The notes under the pieces are model-generated. The model saw only the letters and a program-made list of their open reading frames with translations, ran no database searches and was not told where the DNA came from. From assembly GCF_002694385.1 (NCBI RefSeq), contig NZ_NZMB01000019.1, positions 37,988 to 101,987 of the forward strand: a DNA stretch of 64,000 nt, written 5' to 3'. The translations under genes were made by a program, and so were the position numbers. Positions 52,738-62,113 of this stretch are shown here, in pieces. This DNA comes from Sneathiella sp. GTDB taxonomy: Bacteria > Pseudomonadota > Alphaproteobacteria > Sneathiellales > Sneathiellaceae. Positions within the stretch are counted from its first letter, which is position 1. Each line of letters opens with the position of its first letter.

Positions 52738-52930
52738 GAGCTTCCCCCTCCCCCTCGGCCAGTGCCGACGATGCCTTTGTTATGAGAGAAGTCTAATGCG
52801 TTCCTCCTCCATCCCTCAATCAAAAATTGTTTCTTGAGCCCGGACCTTATATTCCGCTATATGAAGCTGTCTGCGGGATTTCCTGAAGATCGGCGTCAAC
52901 TGGCAATAAGATAATTAAATCGAGTAAATA

Positions 52931-53674
52931 ATGACGGATTTGCCCCTGGGCCGACGGCAGGCGGCCGCCCTTTTGATCCTCTGCTATGCGCTGGCGGCGC
53001 TACTGCTTGCCTCCAATTTCACCGGACTTTATGACAGCCTCTGGAAGCCGCTCGACATTGGCACCTTTCGCGCCCTGAACAGCAGCATCGGAGCCGATCA
53101 GCCGCTCACCACCTTCTGGGCCTGGACCAACAGCAAGCTGTTCGATGAACTCACCTTTGTTGTAATGCTGGCGCTCTGCGTCTATCTGGTTTTTTCGAGC
53201 CGACGGGAGGAATGGATCACCACCGCCGCAAAAATCTGGTGTATCGCGCTGCTGATCGGAGTGGCGCTGCTTATTTCCAAGCAAATCTTCAGCGACATGC
53301 CGCATCTCAGCCCGGGCTATGCCTTGCAGCCCTATAACGACCTCAACGAATTTATCAGCGGCTATAGCGTCAAGACGGCGAGCGAGAATTCCTTCCCCGG
53401 AGATCATGCCATGACCAGCGCCCTGTTCGCGGGCGGCCTGATCCTCCTGTTCCGCAACCGTCCCTATGTCATTGCCTTCAGTATTTTGCTGATGGTTTTT
53501 GTCTGCCTGCCCCGGCTTGCGGGCGGCGGTCACTGGCTGACGGATGTGATCATCGGCGGCGCCGCCGCTTCGCTGATCCTGCTGCCCTTTTTGAAAGTGA
53601 CCCCGATGGTCGCCCTTTTCGACCGGCTGTTCCGCGCCATCTGGACCCGGATGATGAAACTGATCGGGCGATAA
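52931..53674 (+). CDS. PAP2-family membrane phosphatase
   Basis: SFPGDHAMTSALFAGGLIL and AGGGHWLTDVIIGGAAASLIL phosphatase motifs in a multi-TM protein. Confidence 0.85.
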   Translation: MTDLPLGRRQAAALLILCYALAALLLASNFTGLYDSLWKPLDIGTFRALNSSIGADQPLTTFWAWTNSKLFDELTFVVMLALCVYLVFSSRREEWITTAAKIWCIALLIGVALLISKQIFSDMPHLSPGYALQPYNDLNEFISGYSVKTASENSFPGDHAMTSALFAGGLILLFRNRPYVIAFSILLMVFVCLPRLAGGGHWLTDVIIGGAAASLILLPFLKVTPMVALFDRLFRAIWTRMMKLIGR

Positions 53675-53701
53675 CCCCGTCCCACGACTTTCCATTATAA
53701 C

Positions 53702-53734
53702 AAAAAGGCCGGGAGCAGGTGCTTCCGGCCTTTT
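53702..53734. terminator. Bidirectional terminator between PAP2 gene and valS
   Basis: AAAAAGGCCGGGAGCA-GG-TGCTTCCGGCCTTTT. Confidence 0.8.
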
Positions 53735-53759
53735 CTGCAAGCTTCCTGTCAGCTTGTCT

Positions 53760-56402
53760 TTAAATTTCGGCGAGGCGATTGGCCGCCTCTTGCAGCCGGG
53801 CAAGCTCCGTTTCGGCGGTGCTGAGTTTTTCACGTTCCCCGGCCACCACTTCTTCCGGGGCATTAGCGACGAACTTCTCATTGCCGAGCTTTTTGTTAAG
53901 ACCCGTGATGTAGCCGGACAGCTTGCCCATCTCCTTGGCGAGGCGGGCCTTTTCCGCGTCCAGATCCACGGCGCCTGCGAGCGGCAGGACAACCGTTGCC
54001 CCGCGATGGACGAATTGCAGCGCCCCCTTCGGCACGGCGGCGTCGAGCGTCTTTTCCTCCAGCCGGGCCATCCGCGCGATGATATCCCAGTGCCTGTCGA
54101 GCCGCGCCTTGTCGTCCGCGCTGCCGTCATTGAAGATAAGCGGGATTTTCGCCCCCGCCGGGACATTCATTTCACTGCGTACCCCGCGGATACCGGTAAT
54201 CAGCTCCTGCACCCAATCCATTTCCTGAACGGCGGCGGCGTTATCAACCGCCGGATAGACCGGCCAGTCAGCAATGATCAGGTCGCTCGATCGCGTGGCG
54301 GCGACGCTGCCCCAGAGTTCCTCCGTCACGAACGGCATGAAGGGATGCAGCATTTTCAGGATCTGATCCAGCACCCAGGCCGCCGTGGCTTGCGTTTCCG
54401 CCTTTGCCGCACCATCCTGCTGGAACGGCAGCTTGGCGAATTCCAGATACCAGTCGCAATACACATTCCAGGTGAAGGCATAGATGGCGTTGGAGGCATC
54501 GTTGAAGCGATAGCCCTCAATCCCCTCACGCACCGCGGCTTCACATTTCACCGTCTCCGCCACGATCCATTGATTGATGGTTTCCGTCACCGTGAAGGGA
54601 TCATACCCATCCGGCACACGGGCGTCATTCATCTCGCAGAAGCGCGCGGCATTCCAGAGTTTGGTGGCGAAGTTGCGATAGCCTTCCACCCGCTGTTCGG
54701 AAAGACGGACATCGCGGCCTTGCGCCGCACTGGTGGACAGGAAAAACCTGAGCGCATCGGCGCCATATTTATCCACCAGCACCAGCGGATCAATGACATT
54801 GCCCTTCGATTTCGACATCTTCGCGCCATGCTCATCGCGCACAATGGCATGAATGTAGACGGTATCGAACGGCACTTCCTTCATGAAATGCAGCCCCATC
54901 ATCATCATCCGGGCGACCCAGAAGAAAATGATATCAAACGCCGTCACCAGTGCATTTGTGGGGTAATAGCGCGCAAGCTCCGGTGTCTGTTCCGGCCAGC
55001 CGAGCGTCGAAAAGGGCCAGAGGGCGGAAGAAAACCAGGTATCCAGCACATCCGTATCACGGTTGAGATCGACCTTTTTGCCGTAATGCGCCTCGGCGGC
55101 GGCAAAGGCCTCCGCTTCCGTTTCCTCGACGAAGATCATGCCGTCCGGGCCGAACCAGGCCGGGATGCGATGCCCCCACCAGAGCTGGCGCGAGATGCAC
55201 CAGGGCTGGATATTGCGCATCCAGTCATAATAGGTGCTGGTCCATTTCTCGGGCACGAATTTGGTCTGCCCGCTCTCCACCGCGCGAATGGCGGGCTGCG
55301 CCAGCGTCGCCGCATCGGCAAACCACTGATCGGTCAGCAGCGGCTCGATCACCACGCCGGAACGATCACCATAGGGCACCGTATGCGGATGCGCGTCGAT
55401 CTTTTCAAGCAGGCCGAGGCTTTCCATCTCGGCGACGACCTTTTTCCGCGCCGCGAAGCGTTCCATGCCCTGATAGGCAGACGGCACCGCGTCATTCAGA
55501 TGCGCGTTTTCGTCCATGATATTGATGACCTCAAGCCCGGCGCGCTTGCCGACCTCGAAGTCATTGAAATCATGGGCCGGGGTGATCTTCACCGCGCCGG
55601 AGCCCTGTTCGGGATCGGCATAGTCGTCGGCGACAATAGGAATGCGCCGCCCGACAATAGGCAGGATCGCGTGCTTGCCGATCAGGTCCTGATAACGTTC
55701 ATCGTCGGGATGCACCGCAATGCCGGTATCCCCCAGCATCGTCTCCGGCCGCGTCGTCGCGACGGTGATGAAACGCCCCTCTTCCCCGTCGATGGGATAG
55801 CGGAAATGCCACATATGGCCTTCCACCTCCCGCTGCTCCACTTCCAGATCGGAAATCGCCGTGTGGAATTTCGGATCCCAGTTGACAAGGCGCTTGTCGC
55901 GATAGATCAGCCCCTCTTTATAAAGCTGGACGAACACCTTGCGGACGGCCTTGGAAAGCCCCTCATCCATGGTGAAGCGTTCGCGGTCCCAGTCACAGCT
56001 CGCGCCGAGGCTTTTGAGCTGTTCAATGATCTGACCGCCGGACTGTTCCTTCCATTCCCAGACCTGATCGATGAATTTGTCGCGGCCGAGATCATGGCGG
56101 GTCTTGCCCTGTTCGCCAAGCTGGCGTTCCACCACCATCTGGGTCGCAATGCCCGCATGGTCGGTGCCCGGCTGCCACAGCACATCCTTGCCACGCATCC
56201 GCTCAAAGCGCACGAGCACGTCCTGCAACGTGTTGTTGAGGGCATGGCCCATATGCAGATTGCCCGTCACATTGGGCGGTGGGATAACAATCGTATAGGT
56301 CTCGTCACTGTCGGCGCGGCCACAGGCAAACGCCCCCTGCTCCATCCAGCGCGAATAGAGCTTTCCCTCGACCTCATCGGGTCGATAAGACTTGTCCAGC
56401 AT
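53760..56402 (-). CDS. valS: Valyl-tRNA synthetase
   Basis: PPPNVTGNLHMGHALNNTLQD (HMGH), GAKMSKSKGNVIDPL (KMSKS), C-terminal coiled-coil. Confidence 0.97.
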   Translation of the reverse strand: MLDKSYRPDEVEGKLYSRWMEQGAFACGRADSDETYTIVIPPPNVTGNLHMGHALNNTLQDVLVRFERMRGKDVLWQPGTDHAGIATQMVVERQLGEQGKTRHDLGRDKFIDQVWEWKEQSGGQIIEQLKSLGASCDWDRERFTMDEGLSKAVRKVFVQLYKEGLIYRDKRLVNWDPKFHTAISDLEVEQREVEGHMWHFRYPIDGEEGRFITVATTRPETMLGDTGIAVHPDDERYQDLIGKHAILPIVGRRIPIVADDYADPEQGSGAVKITPAHDFNDFEVGKRAGLEVINIMDENAHLNDAVPSAYQGMERFAARKKVVAEMESLGLLEKIDAHPHTVPYGDRSGVVIEPLLTDQWFADAATLAQPAIRAVESGQTKFVPEKWTSTYYDWMRNIQPWCISRQLWWGHRIPAWFGPDGMIFVEETEAEAFAAAEAHYGKKVDLNRDTDVLDTWFSSALWPFSTLGWPEQTPELARYYPTNALVTAFDIIFFWVARMMMMGLHFMKEVPFDTVYIHAIVRDEHGAKMSKSKGNVIDPLVLVDKYGADALRFFLSTSAAQGRDVRLSEQRVEGYRNFATKLWNAARFCEMNDARVPDGYDPFTVTETINQWIVAETVKCEAAVREGIEGYRFNDASNAIYAFTWNVYCDWYLEFAKLPFQQDGAAKAETQATAAWVLDQILKMLHPFMPFVTEELWGSVAATRSSDLIIADWPVYPAVDNAAAVQEMDWVQELITGIRGVRSEMNVPAGAKIPLIFNDGSADDKARLDRHWDIIARMARLEEKTLDAAVPKGALQFVHRGATVVLPLAGAVDLDAEKARLAKEMGKLSGYITGLNKKLGNEKFVANAPEEVVAGEREKLSTAETELARLQEAANRLAEI

Positions 56403-56478
56403 CGCTGAACCTTTCTTTATTTATTAGTCGGCAAAATTCGGGAGTAATATAGTCGGCTCACTACCCGGGGGGAAAGAC

Positions 56479-57165
56479 TTAATCTTCTTCGTCCGCCCGG
56501 TCAGCGAGCTTGCTCACTTCGCGCTCCACGATGCGCTGCACGATCTGCGGGAGATTCTGATCGAGCCAGTCCTTCAGAATAGGACGGAGCATATCCTTGA
56601 CCATGTCTTCCAATGTCGCATTCTTACCCATCTGCAATCCTCGTGATGAAGCAACAGCGCCGGCCAGTGAGGCGAAAGCGCTCGTCGTTGCGGCAATAGT
56701 CGGGTCCGCCAGCAGGCTGCTGGTGACTTTATCGGCAGCACTCGCGCCCGCCTCAACCGGCTCTGCCGCCGGTTCCTCTTCAAATTCCGGTTCCATATCC
56801 ATGTCTTCCGGCTCTTCTTCGGCTTCCGCCATAACCTCCGGCGCCGCGTCATCTTCTACGGCATCGTCGAGGGACAGAACCACCTCGTCTTCCTCGACCT
56901 CTTCCGCGACCTCGTCGGTCAATTCCAGAACATCCTCTTCGGGTTCAGGCTCTTCCTCGACTTCCGCCTCAATCTCGGCGGCCAGCTCGTCGGCCATGGC
57001 GTCGACATCGGAGTCATCCGCTGTATCAGGCTCATCGGCTTCCCCGGCTTTCGCCGCGCCCTCGTCCTGCCCCTCGTCACCGTCTTCAGAGATGATGCGC
57101 CGGATGGAGGCAAGAATCTCTTCCATCGTCGGCTCTTGTTCTGTCGTAGGATCGCTCATCGTCAA
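56479..57165 (-). CDS. popZ: PopZ-like polar organizing protein (DUF2497)
   Basis: N-terminal EPTMEEILASIRRIISED helix, long acidic linker, C-terminal LEDMVKDMLRPILKDWLDQNLPQIVQRIVEREVSKLADR. Confidence 0.88.
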   Translation of the reverse strand: MTMSDPTTEQEPTMEEILASIRRIISEDGDEGQDEGAAKAGEADEPDTADDSDVDAMADELAAEIEAEVEEEPEPEEDVLELTDEVAEEVEEDEVVLSLDDAVEDDAAPEVMAEAEEEPEDMDMEPEFEEEPAAEPVEAGASAADKVTSSLLADPTIAATTSAFASLAGAVASSRGLQMGKNATLEDMVKDMLRPILKDWLDQNLPQIVQRIVEREVSKLADRADEED

Positions 57166-57258
57166 TTCACCATAGAAGCCGGAGGGGCCGGATCAACAAA
57201 CACCGGTGTCCCTGTTACACATATATTTCGCACGACCCGGGCCGGTCTCCGGCTCTGA

Positions 57259-58617
57259 CTAATCCAGCCCGCCGTCCGTACCGAACCATTTGTTACGAAC
57301 CCGGTCATAGTTCGCATTCGGATCGTAATAGTCGACATTGAGCGCCAGATCGCGGGCATTCAGCTTGCCGATGGCGGCCAGCACATTATAGATCGCCACA
57401 TACTGGTCGCGGCGGGCGGTGACCAGGTCAACCCGGCTTTGCAGCAGTTCCTGCTCCGCATTCAGCACATCAAGCGTGGTGCGGGAGCCGACCTGGGCTT
57501 CCTGCTCCACCCCTTCAAGGGCGATGGTGTTGGCGCGGACCGCCTCTTCACTCGCGCCGATGCGGGAGCGGGAGGTTTCCAGCAATTCCCAGCTCTGGAT
57601 GACGCTTTCACGGACCGCGCGGACCGTTTCCTCGATCTCCTGCATCCGCTGGCTGTTGATCTGGCGGGCCTGCCGCACCTGGCTGTAGACCGCACCGGAC
57701 TGATAGAGCGGCACCGTCAGCACCGCGCCGATGCGGGCCGTGTCGTTGCTGGAGCTGTAGACAGACAAGTCCTGCCCCGTCGCCAGACGGCCATTGACTT
57801 CGACAGAGGGCAGAAGCTGACCCGATGTTGCGCGGATATCATAACGGGAGCTTTCCTCGTTAAAGCGCGCGGCCAGAATGTCCGGGTGGTTATCAAGGGC
57901 GATCGTCAGCGCCGAGGCTTCGGACTCCGGGAAATCGGAAGGGACCCCCGGCTCCTCCAGGCTGAGCGGCGCGCGGCCGACGATGCGTTCAAAGTTGGCG
58001 CGGGTGGAGCGCAGATTGCCTTCCGCCTGGATCAGATTCGAAATGGAATCCGCGAGACGGGCTTCGGCCTGCGCCACGTCGGTTCGGGTGATTTCCCCAA
58101 CCTGGAAGCGGTCGTTGGCGGCATCAAGCTGGCGACGCAGAACAACGCTGTTGTTGCGATTGAGATCAACCAGCGCCTCATCCCGCAGCACATTCATATA
58201 GGCCGCAACCGCATCCCGAAACACGCCCTGCTCGGTCGATTCAAGGCCGGAGCGGGCCGCCAAAACTGTGGCTTCCGCCGCCTTGGTGGAGGCAACCGTC
58301 TGGCCGCCGGTATAGATCGGCTGGGAGACCGTCAGCGCCGCTTCGCGCGGGTTGCTGTTTTTGTCTACCCCCGGCACATTGGTGTCATGACTCTGCGCCG
58401 CAATCTCGCCAGTGGCGAAAACCTGCGGCCGCCAGCCGGACAGCGCCTGCGGCACCTGTTCATCCACGCCGCGAACATTGGCACGACGGGCCTTGAGAGT
58501 CGGGTTGTTGTCATATGTGGACGCCAGAACATCCTGCAGCGTTTCGGCATGAACGCCGGTGATCGGCATCATGACGGCCAACACAGATGCAACTGTCAAA
58601 GCTACTTTTCTCATCAA
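57259..58617 (-). CDS. tolC: TolC-family outer-membrane efflux protein
   Basis: Signal peptide; ETLQDVLASTYDNNPTLKARRANVRGVDEQVPQALSGWRPQV, VGEITRTDVAQAEARLADS, VGSRTTLDVLNAEQELLQSRVDLVTARRDQYVA. Confidence 0.93.
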   Translation of the reverse strand: MMRKVALTVASVLAVMMPITGVHAETLQDVLASTYDNNPTLKARRANVRGVDEQVPQALSGWRPQVFATGEIAAQSHDTNVPGVDKNSNPREAALTVSQPIYTGGQTVASTKAAEATVLAARSGLESTEQGVFRDAVAAYMNVLRDEALVDLNRNNSVVLRRQLDAANDRFQVGEITRTDVAQAEARLADSISNLIQAEGNLRSTRANFERIVGRAPLSLEEPGVPSDFPESEASALTIALDNHPDILAARFNEESSRYDIRATSGQLLPSVEVNGRLATGQDLSVYSSSNDTARIGAVLTVPLYQSGAVYSQVRQARQINSQRMQEIEETVRAVRESVIQSWELLETSRSRIGASEEAVRANTIALEGVEQEAQVGSRTTLDVLNAEQELLQSRVDLVTARRDQYVAIYNVLAAIGKLNARDLALNVDYYDPNANYDRVRNKWFGTDGGLD

Positions 58618-58818
58618 TTCGCCTTCCGACCCCTCTTGCAGGGCAAACAGTAATTAACCATAGCCGAATTTAGTCCCGATAGCGGTTTCAATCAACAATT
58701 TTAACGAATCATATGATTGACAGCCGATATTGACACCAAAATCCTGTTTATTGTCCTCTATCTGCCAATCATAGCAGGCAAATCGTGACAAATTTGTTAC
58801 TTCCGCGCCGACCTCCGG

Positions 58819-59475
58819 TCAGAATTTGAAGGCGGCCGCGCGGGTCAGTTCCGGCAGCGGCGGCACCGATGCGTCAAAGGCCGCGCGGGGAAAGAAACTT
58901 TCTCCCCGACGGCGATAGACAGTGGCGACCCCCGGGTTCGTGCCGAGAACGCAGATCAGCCGGCCATCTTCCGCCAATTGGTCCAACAGGCTCTGCGGCG
59001 CTGTCGAGATTGACCCGTTGATATGAATGACGTTATAGGGCCCCTGCTTGACATTGCCCTTGTCCAGCGCGCCTTCGATCACGGCCACATTGTCGCATTC
59101 GAGCCGCGTCAGCGTCTCGCTCGCCTGTGCCACCAGCTCCGCATCGCTTTCAACGGCAACAACGGCCTGAGCGAGCTGCCCCAGCACGGCGGCGGAATAG
59201 CCCGTGCCGCAGGCGATATCAAGCACGATGTCGGTCGGCGCAACAGCCGCTTCCTGCAACAGCCGTCCGAATACCCGCGGTTCAATGAGATAGCGCCCTC
59301 CGGCAACCTCCAGATCCTCGTCCAGATAGGCAACGCCGCGCAGATTGCGGGGCACAAATTCCTCGCGCGGGACGGTTTCCATGGCATCGGCGATGCGATC
59401 ATCGGTAACCCGGTTCGGCCTGAGCTGGCTCAGCACCATATGGCGGCGCGCCTCGGCATATTTTTCAGCAATCAT
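58819..59475 (-). CDS. Protein-L-isoaspartate methyltransferase family protein
   Basis: VLSQLRPNRVTDDRIADAMETVPREEFVP, DIVLDIACGTGYSAAVLGQLAQAVVAVE. Confidence 0.88.
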   Translation of the reverse strand: MIAEKYAEARRHMVLSQLRPNRVTDDRIADAMETVPREEFVPRNLRGVAYLDEDLEVAGGRYLIEPRVFGRLLQEAAVAPTDIVLDIACGTGYSAAVLGQLAQAVVAVESDAELVAQASETLTRLECDNVAVIEGALDKGNVKQGPYNVIHINGSISTAPQSLLDQLAEDGRLICVLGTNPGVATVYRRRGESFFPRAAFDASVPPLPELTRAAAFKF

Positions 59476-59591
59476 GATGTTCCGGCCATTCCTTTTCGAA
59501 AACTTCGCTGGTTATACTGAATTACCGCCTTGATACGCAAGCCATAACACATTCCGAACGGGGAAAGGCAAAGGCTGCCTCCTGCCTGCGC

Positions 59592-60323
59592 TCAGAAATG
59601 AAAATCCGGGAGCGAGCGGAAGGCTTCCTTCAGCGCCTCCCCCCAGCCTGTCGAGATCAGGTTGTAATAGGCATCGTCAAGCGGGATGCGCTGTTCATGG
59701 CTGATCAGAAAGCTGTCATTCTCATAGACCTGCAAATCGAGCGGCAGGCCGACCGATAGATTGGCCTTGATGGTCGAATCGAACGACACCAGCATCAGCT
59801 TCACCGCATCCTCAAAACTCATGTCCGGATCATAGGCGCGCACCAGAATGGGCCGACCGTATTTCGTCTCGCCGATCTGAAAGAAGGGGGTCTCGCTCGA
59901 CGCCTCGATAAAATTGCCTTCGGGATAGACCATGAACAGGCGCGGCGCGCTGCCCCGGATCTGGCCACCGACAATGATGGTCGCGTTAAAGGCGGCATCG
60001 GCCCTCTGCCCTTCCAGGCTGTGGCTGCGGATTTCCTCGCGCACCGTCTCGCCGACCAGCCGCGCCACCTGGAACATGGACGGCGCCTCCAGAATGGACG
60101 GCTTGCGGTCCGCTGGCGCCTTGGTACGCTCATCCAGCATGCTGATGATCGCCTGCGTCGTCGCCAGATTACCGGCGGTCAGCATGGTGATGACCCGTTC
60201 GCCGGGGACGACCCAGCTATGCATCTTCTTAAAGACGGAGACATTGTCGATGCCCGCGTTAGTGCGCGTGTCCGACATGAAAACGAGGCCCTTGTTCAGC
60301 CTCAGACCGACACAGTATGTCAT
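59592..60323 (-). CDS. Anbu-type proteasome-like N-terminal nucleophile peptidase
   Basis: MTYCVGLRLNKGLVFMSDTRTNAGIDNVSVFKKMHSWVVPGERVITMLTAGNLATTQAIISML; adjacent to transglutaminase/alpha-E/ATP-grasp genes. Confidence 0.88.
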   Translation of the reverse strand: MTYCVGLRLNKGLVFMSDTRTNAGIDNVSVFKKMHSWVVPGERVITMLTAGNLATTQAIISMLDERTKAPADRKPSILEAPSMFQVARLVGETVREEIRSHSLEGQRADAAFNATIIVGGQIRGSAPRLFMVYPEGNFIEASSETPFFQIGETKYGRPILVRAYDPDMSFEDAVKLMLVSFDSTIKANLSVGLPLDLQVYENDSFLISHEQRIPLDDAYYNLISTGWGEALKEAFRSLPDFHF

Positions 60324-60356
60324 GCTCGTTACTTCAGACCCCGAACCATGGAACGT

Positions 60357-61160
60357 TTATTGTTGCTGAACCTGCAAGGATACATCCAGAAACTCCCCCC
60401 CGTGCCCAACACGCAGGCCCGAGATGGGCGCCGCATCCTTGTAATCAAGCCCTGTCGAGACGCGGACGTAGCGCTCATCGGGCGAAATGCCATTTGACAC
60501 ATCAAAACCGACCCAGCCGATATCGGGCAGGTAGGCCTCCGCCCAGGCGTGAGTCGCCTCCTGGTGAATACGGTCGTCCATCATCAGATATCCGCTGACA
60601 TAGCGGGCGGGAAAGCCAAGCTGTCGCACCACTGAAATGAAGATATGCGCATGATCCTGACACACCCCATTGGCGGTGGCAAGGGCCTCCTCCGCCGTTG
60701 TTTCCGCATGGGTTTCTCCGGTCCGATAGGGAACGCTCTTGGCGATCAGCAGGGATAATTCATGCATCATGGCAACATCGGAGGCATAGTCGCGGCCAAG
60801 CTCGCGGATCAGCTTGCCGATCCGCACACCCGGCTTCGTCAGCGGTGTCTCGCGCAGGAAAAACCACAGCGGCGCAAACCCGCTGTTCACTCCGATAATG
60901 CCATGCAGGTCCGTGGTTTCCACCTCCCCCTCGCAGCGGATCGAAATTTCGGTTCCCTCCGGATTCGTGCTGACCAGCATAACATGATTGTTGAACTGGT
61001 CGTCAAACTCCAGCTCGCGCGCGCCGCCCTCCAGCGTGACATCCCAGCGCAGTACCGTTTGCCCGACGCCGGTTTTCGGCATCAGGCGAAGTTGCTGCAA
61101 TACGTAACGCACGGGATGCTCATATCGGTATTTGGTGAGGTGAGAGATTTTCAGAAGCAT
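60357..61160 (-). CDS. Transglutaminase-like family protein
   Basis: MLLKISHLTKYRYEHPVRYVLQQLRLMPK, ATANGVCQDHAHIFISVVRQLGFPARYVSGYL, HAWAEAYLPDIGWVGFD (Cys-His-Asp); start 61160 rather than 61280. Confidence 0.92.
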   Translation of the reverse strand: MLLKISHLTKYRYEHPVRYVLQQLRLMPKTGVGQTVLRWDVTLEGGARELEFDDQFNNHVMLVSTNPEGTEISIRCEGEVETTDLHGIIGVNSGFAPLWFFLRETPLTKPGVRIGKLIRELGRDYASDVAMMHELSLLIAKSVPYRTGETHAETTAEEALATANGVCQDHAHIFISVVRQLGFPARYVSGYLMMDDRIHQEATHAWAEAYLPDIGWVGFDVSNGISPDERYVRVSTGLDYKDAAPISGLRVGHGGEFLDVSLQVQQQ

Positions 61161-61164
61161 GGCA

Positions 61165-62106
61165 TCATCCGCTGAACCGATAGTCTTGTTCGATCTGCGC
61201 GCCGAGATCGATATTGTCGCGGATGAAGGTGGTGATGAATTCATGCAGCCCGTGATCGAAAATGGTGGTGATCGAGGCATCCTTCAGCCGCTTGAGAATG
61301 GGCATAGCCTTGTCATGGCAGTCAAGCCGGAGGCCGTAATCCTCCTCCAGATAGCCGAGATTATCGACAATCTTGGAATAGCAGAAGACCAGCGAGCGCG
61401 GCAGCCGCCGGTCAAGAATAAGAAATTCCGCAATGCTCATGGGATTCACCTCTCCGGGGTTGAGCCAGCGGAAGGCGCGCTGCGCCGAGACCGAGCGCAG
61501 GATCGATTCCCATTGCACATTATCGAGCGAGGAACCGACGAAAGAGGCCGATGGCAGCAGCACATAATATTTCACATCAAGAATGCGCGCCGTATTGTCC
61601 GCACGCTCCAGAAAGGTGCCGAGGCGGGCAAAGTCGAAAATGTCATTGCGCAGCATCGTGCCATGCAACGCCCCGCGCACCAGCGCGCTCTGCTGGCGAA
61701 TGCTGCCCAGGACATCGGGCAGGTCCCGCTCCGACACCGGATGGGACAACAGGTCGCGCAGCGTCATATAACATTCATTCGTCGCCTCCCACACCTCGCG
61801 GGTCAGGGCCGTCCGCACCATGCGGGCATTGTTGCGCGCCGCCTCGATCACGGACCAGACGCTGGACGGGTTCGTTCGGTCGCGCAGCAGGAAGTCAATG
61901 ACGTTGCGGGCGACATACTGATCATATTTTTCCAGATAGTTGCGACTGACCCCGGCCGTGGCGACGACCGACGCCCATTCATTCTCCGCCGCACTGGAGC
62001 GGGTCAGCGCGATACGGAACCCGGCGTCGAGCAGACGGGCGGTATTCTCGCTCCGTTCAAGGTAGCGGAACATCCAGAACAACCCTCCTGCGGTTTTGCC
62101 CAGCAT
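61165..62106 (-). CDS. Alpha-E domain-containing protein
   Basis: MLGKTAGGLFWMFRYLERSENTARLLDAGFRIAL; LERADNTARILDVKYY internal repeat. Confidence 0.9.
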   Translation of the reverse strand: MLGKTAGGLFWMFRYLERSENTARLLDAGFRIALTRSSAAENEWASVVATAGVSRNYLEKYDQYVARNVIDFLLRDRTNPSSVWSVIEAARNNARMVRTALTREVWEATNECYMTLRDLLSHPVSERDLPDVLGSIRQQSALVRGALHGTMLRNDIFDFARLGTFLERADNTARILDVKYYVLLPSASFVGSSLDNVQWESILRSVSAQRAFRWLNPGEVNPMSIAEFLILDRRLPRSLVFCYSKIVDNLGYLEEDYGLRLDCHDKAMPILKRLKDASITTIFDHGLHEFITTFIRDNIDLGAQIEQDYRFSG

Positions 62107-62113
62107 CGCGCCG

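Noticed and set aside
53754-56408. 884-aa plus-strand ORF exactly antisense to valS
   Set aside because: High-GC codon bias of valS leaves the opposite strand open; translation is rich in His/Arg/Gly with no recognisable domain, while valS is unambiguous.
57439-58653. 404-aa ORF antisense to tolC
   Set aside because: Shadow ORF; tolC is well supported by signal peptide and repeat motifs.
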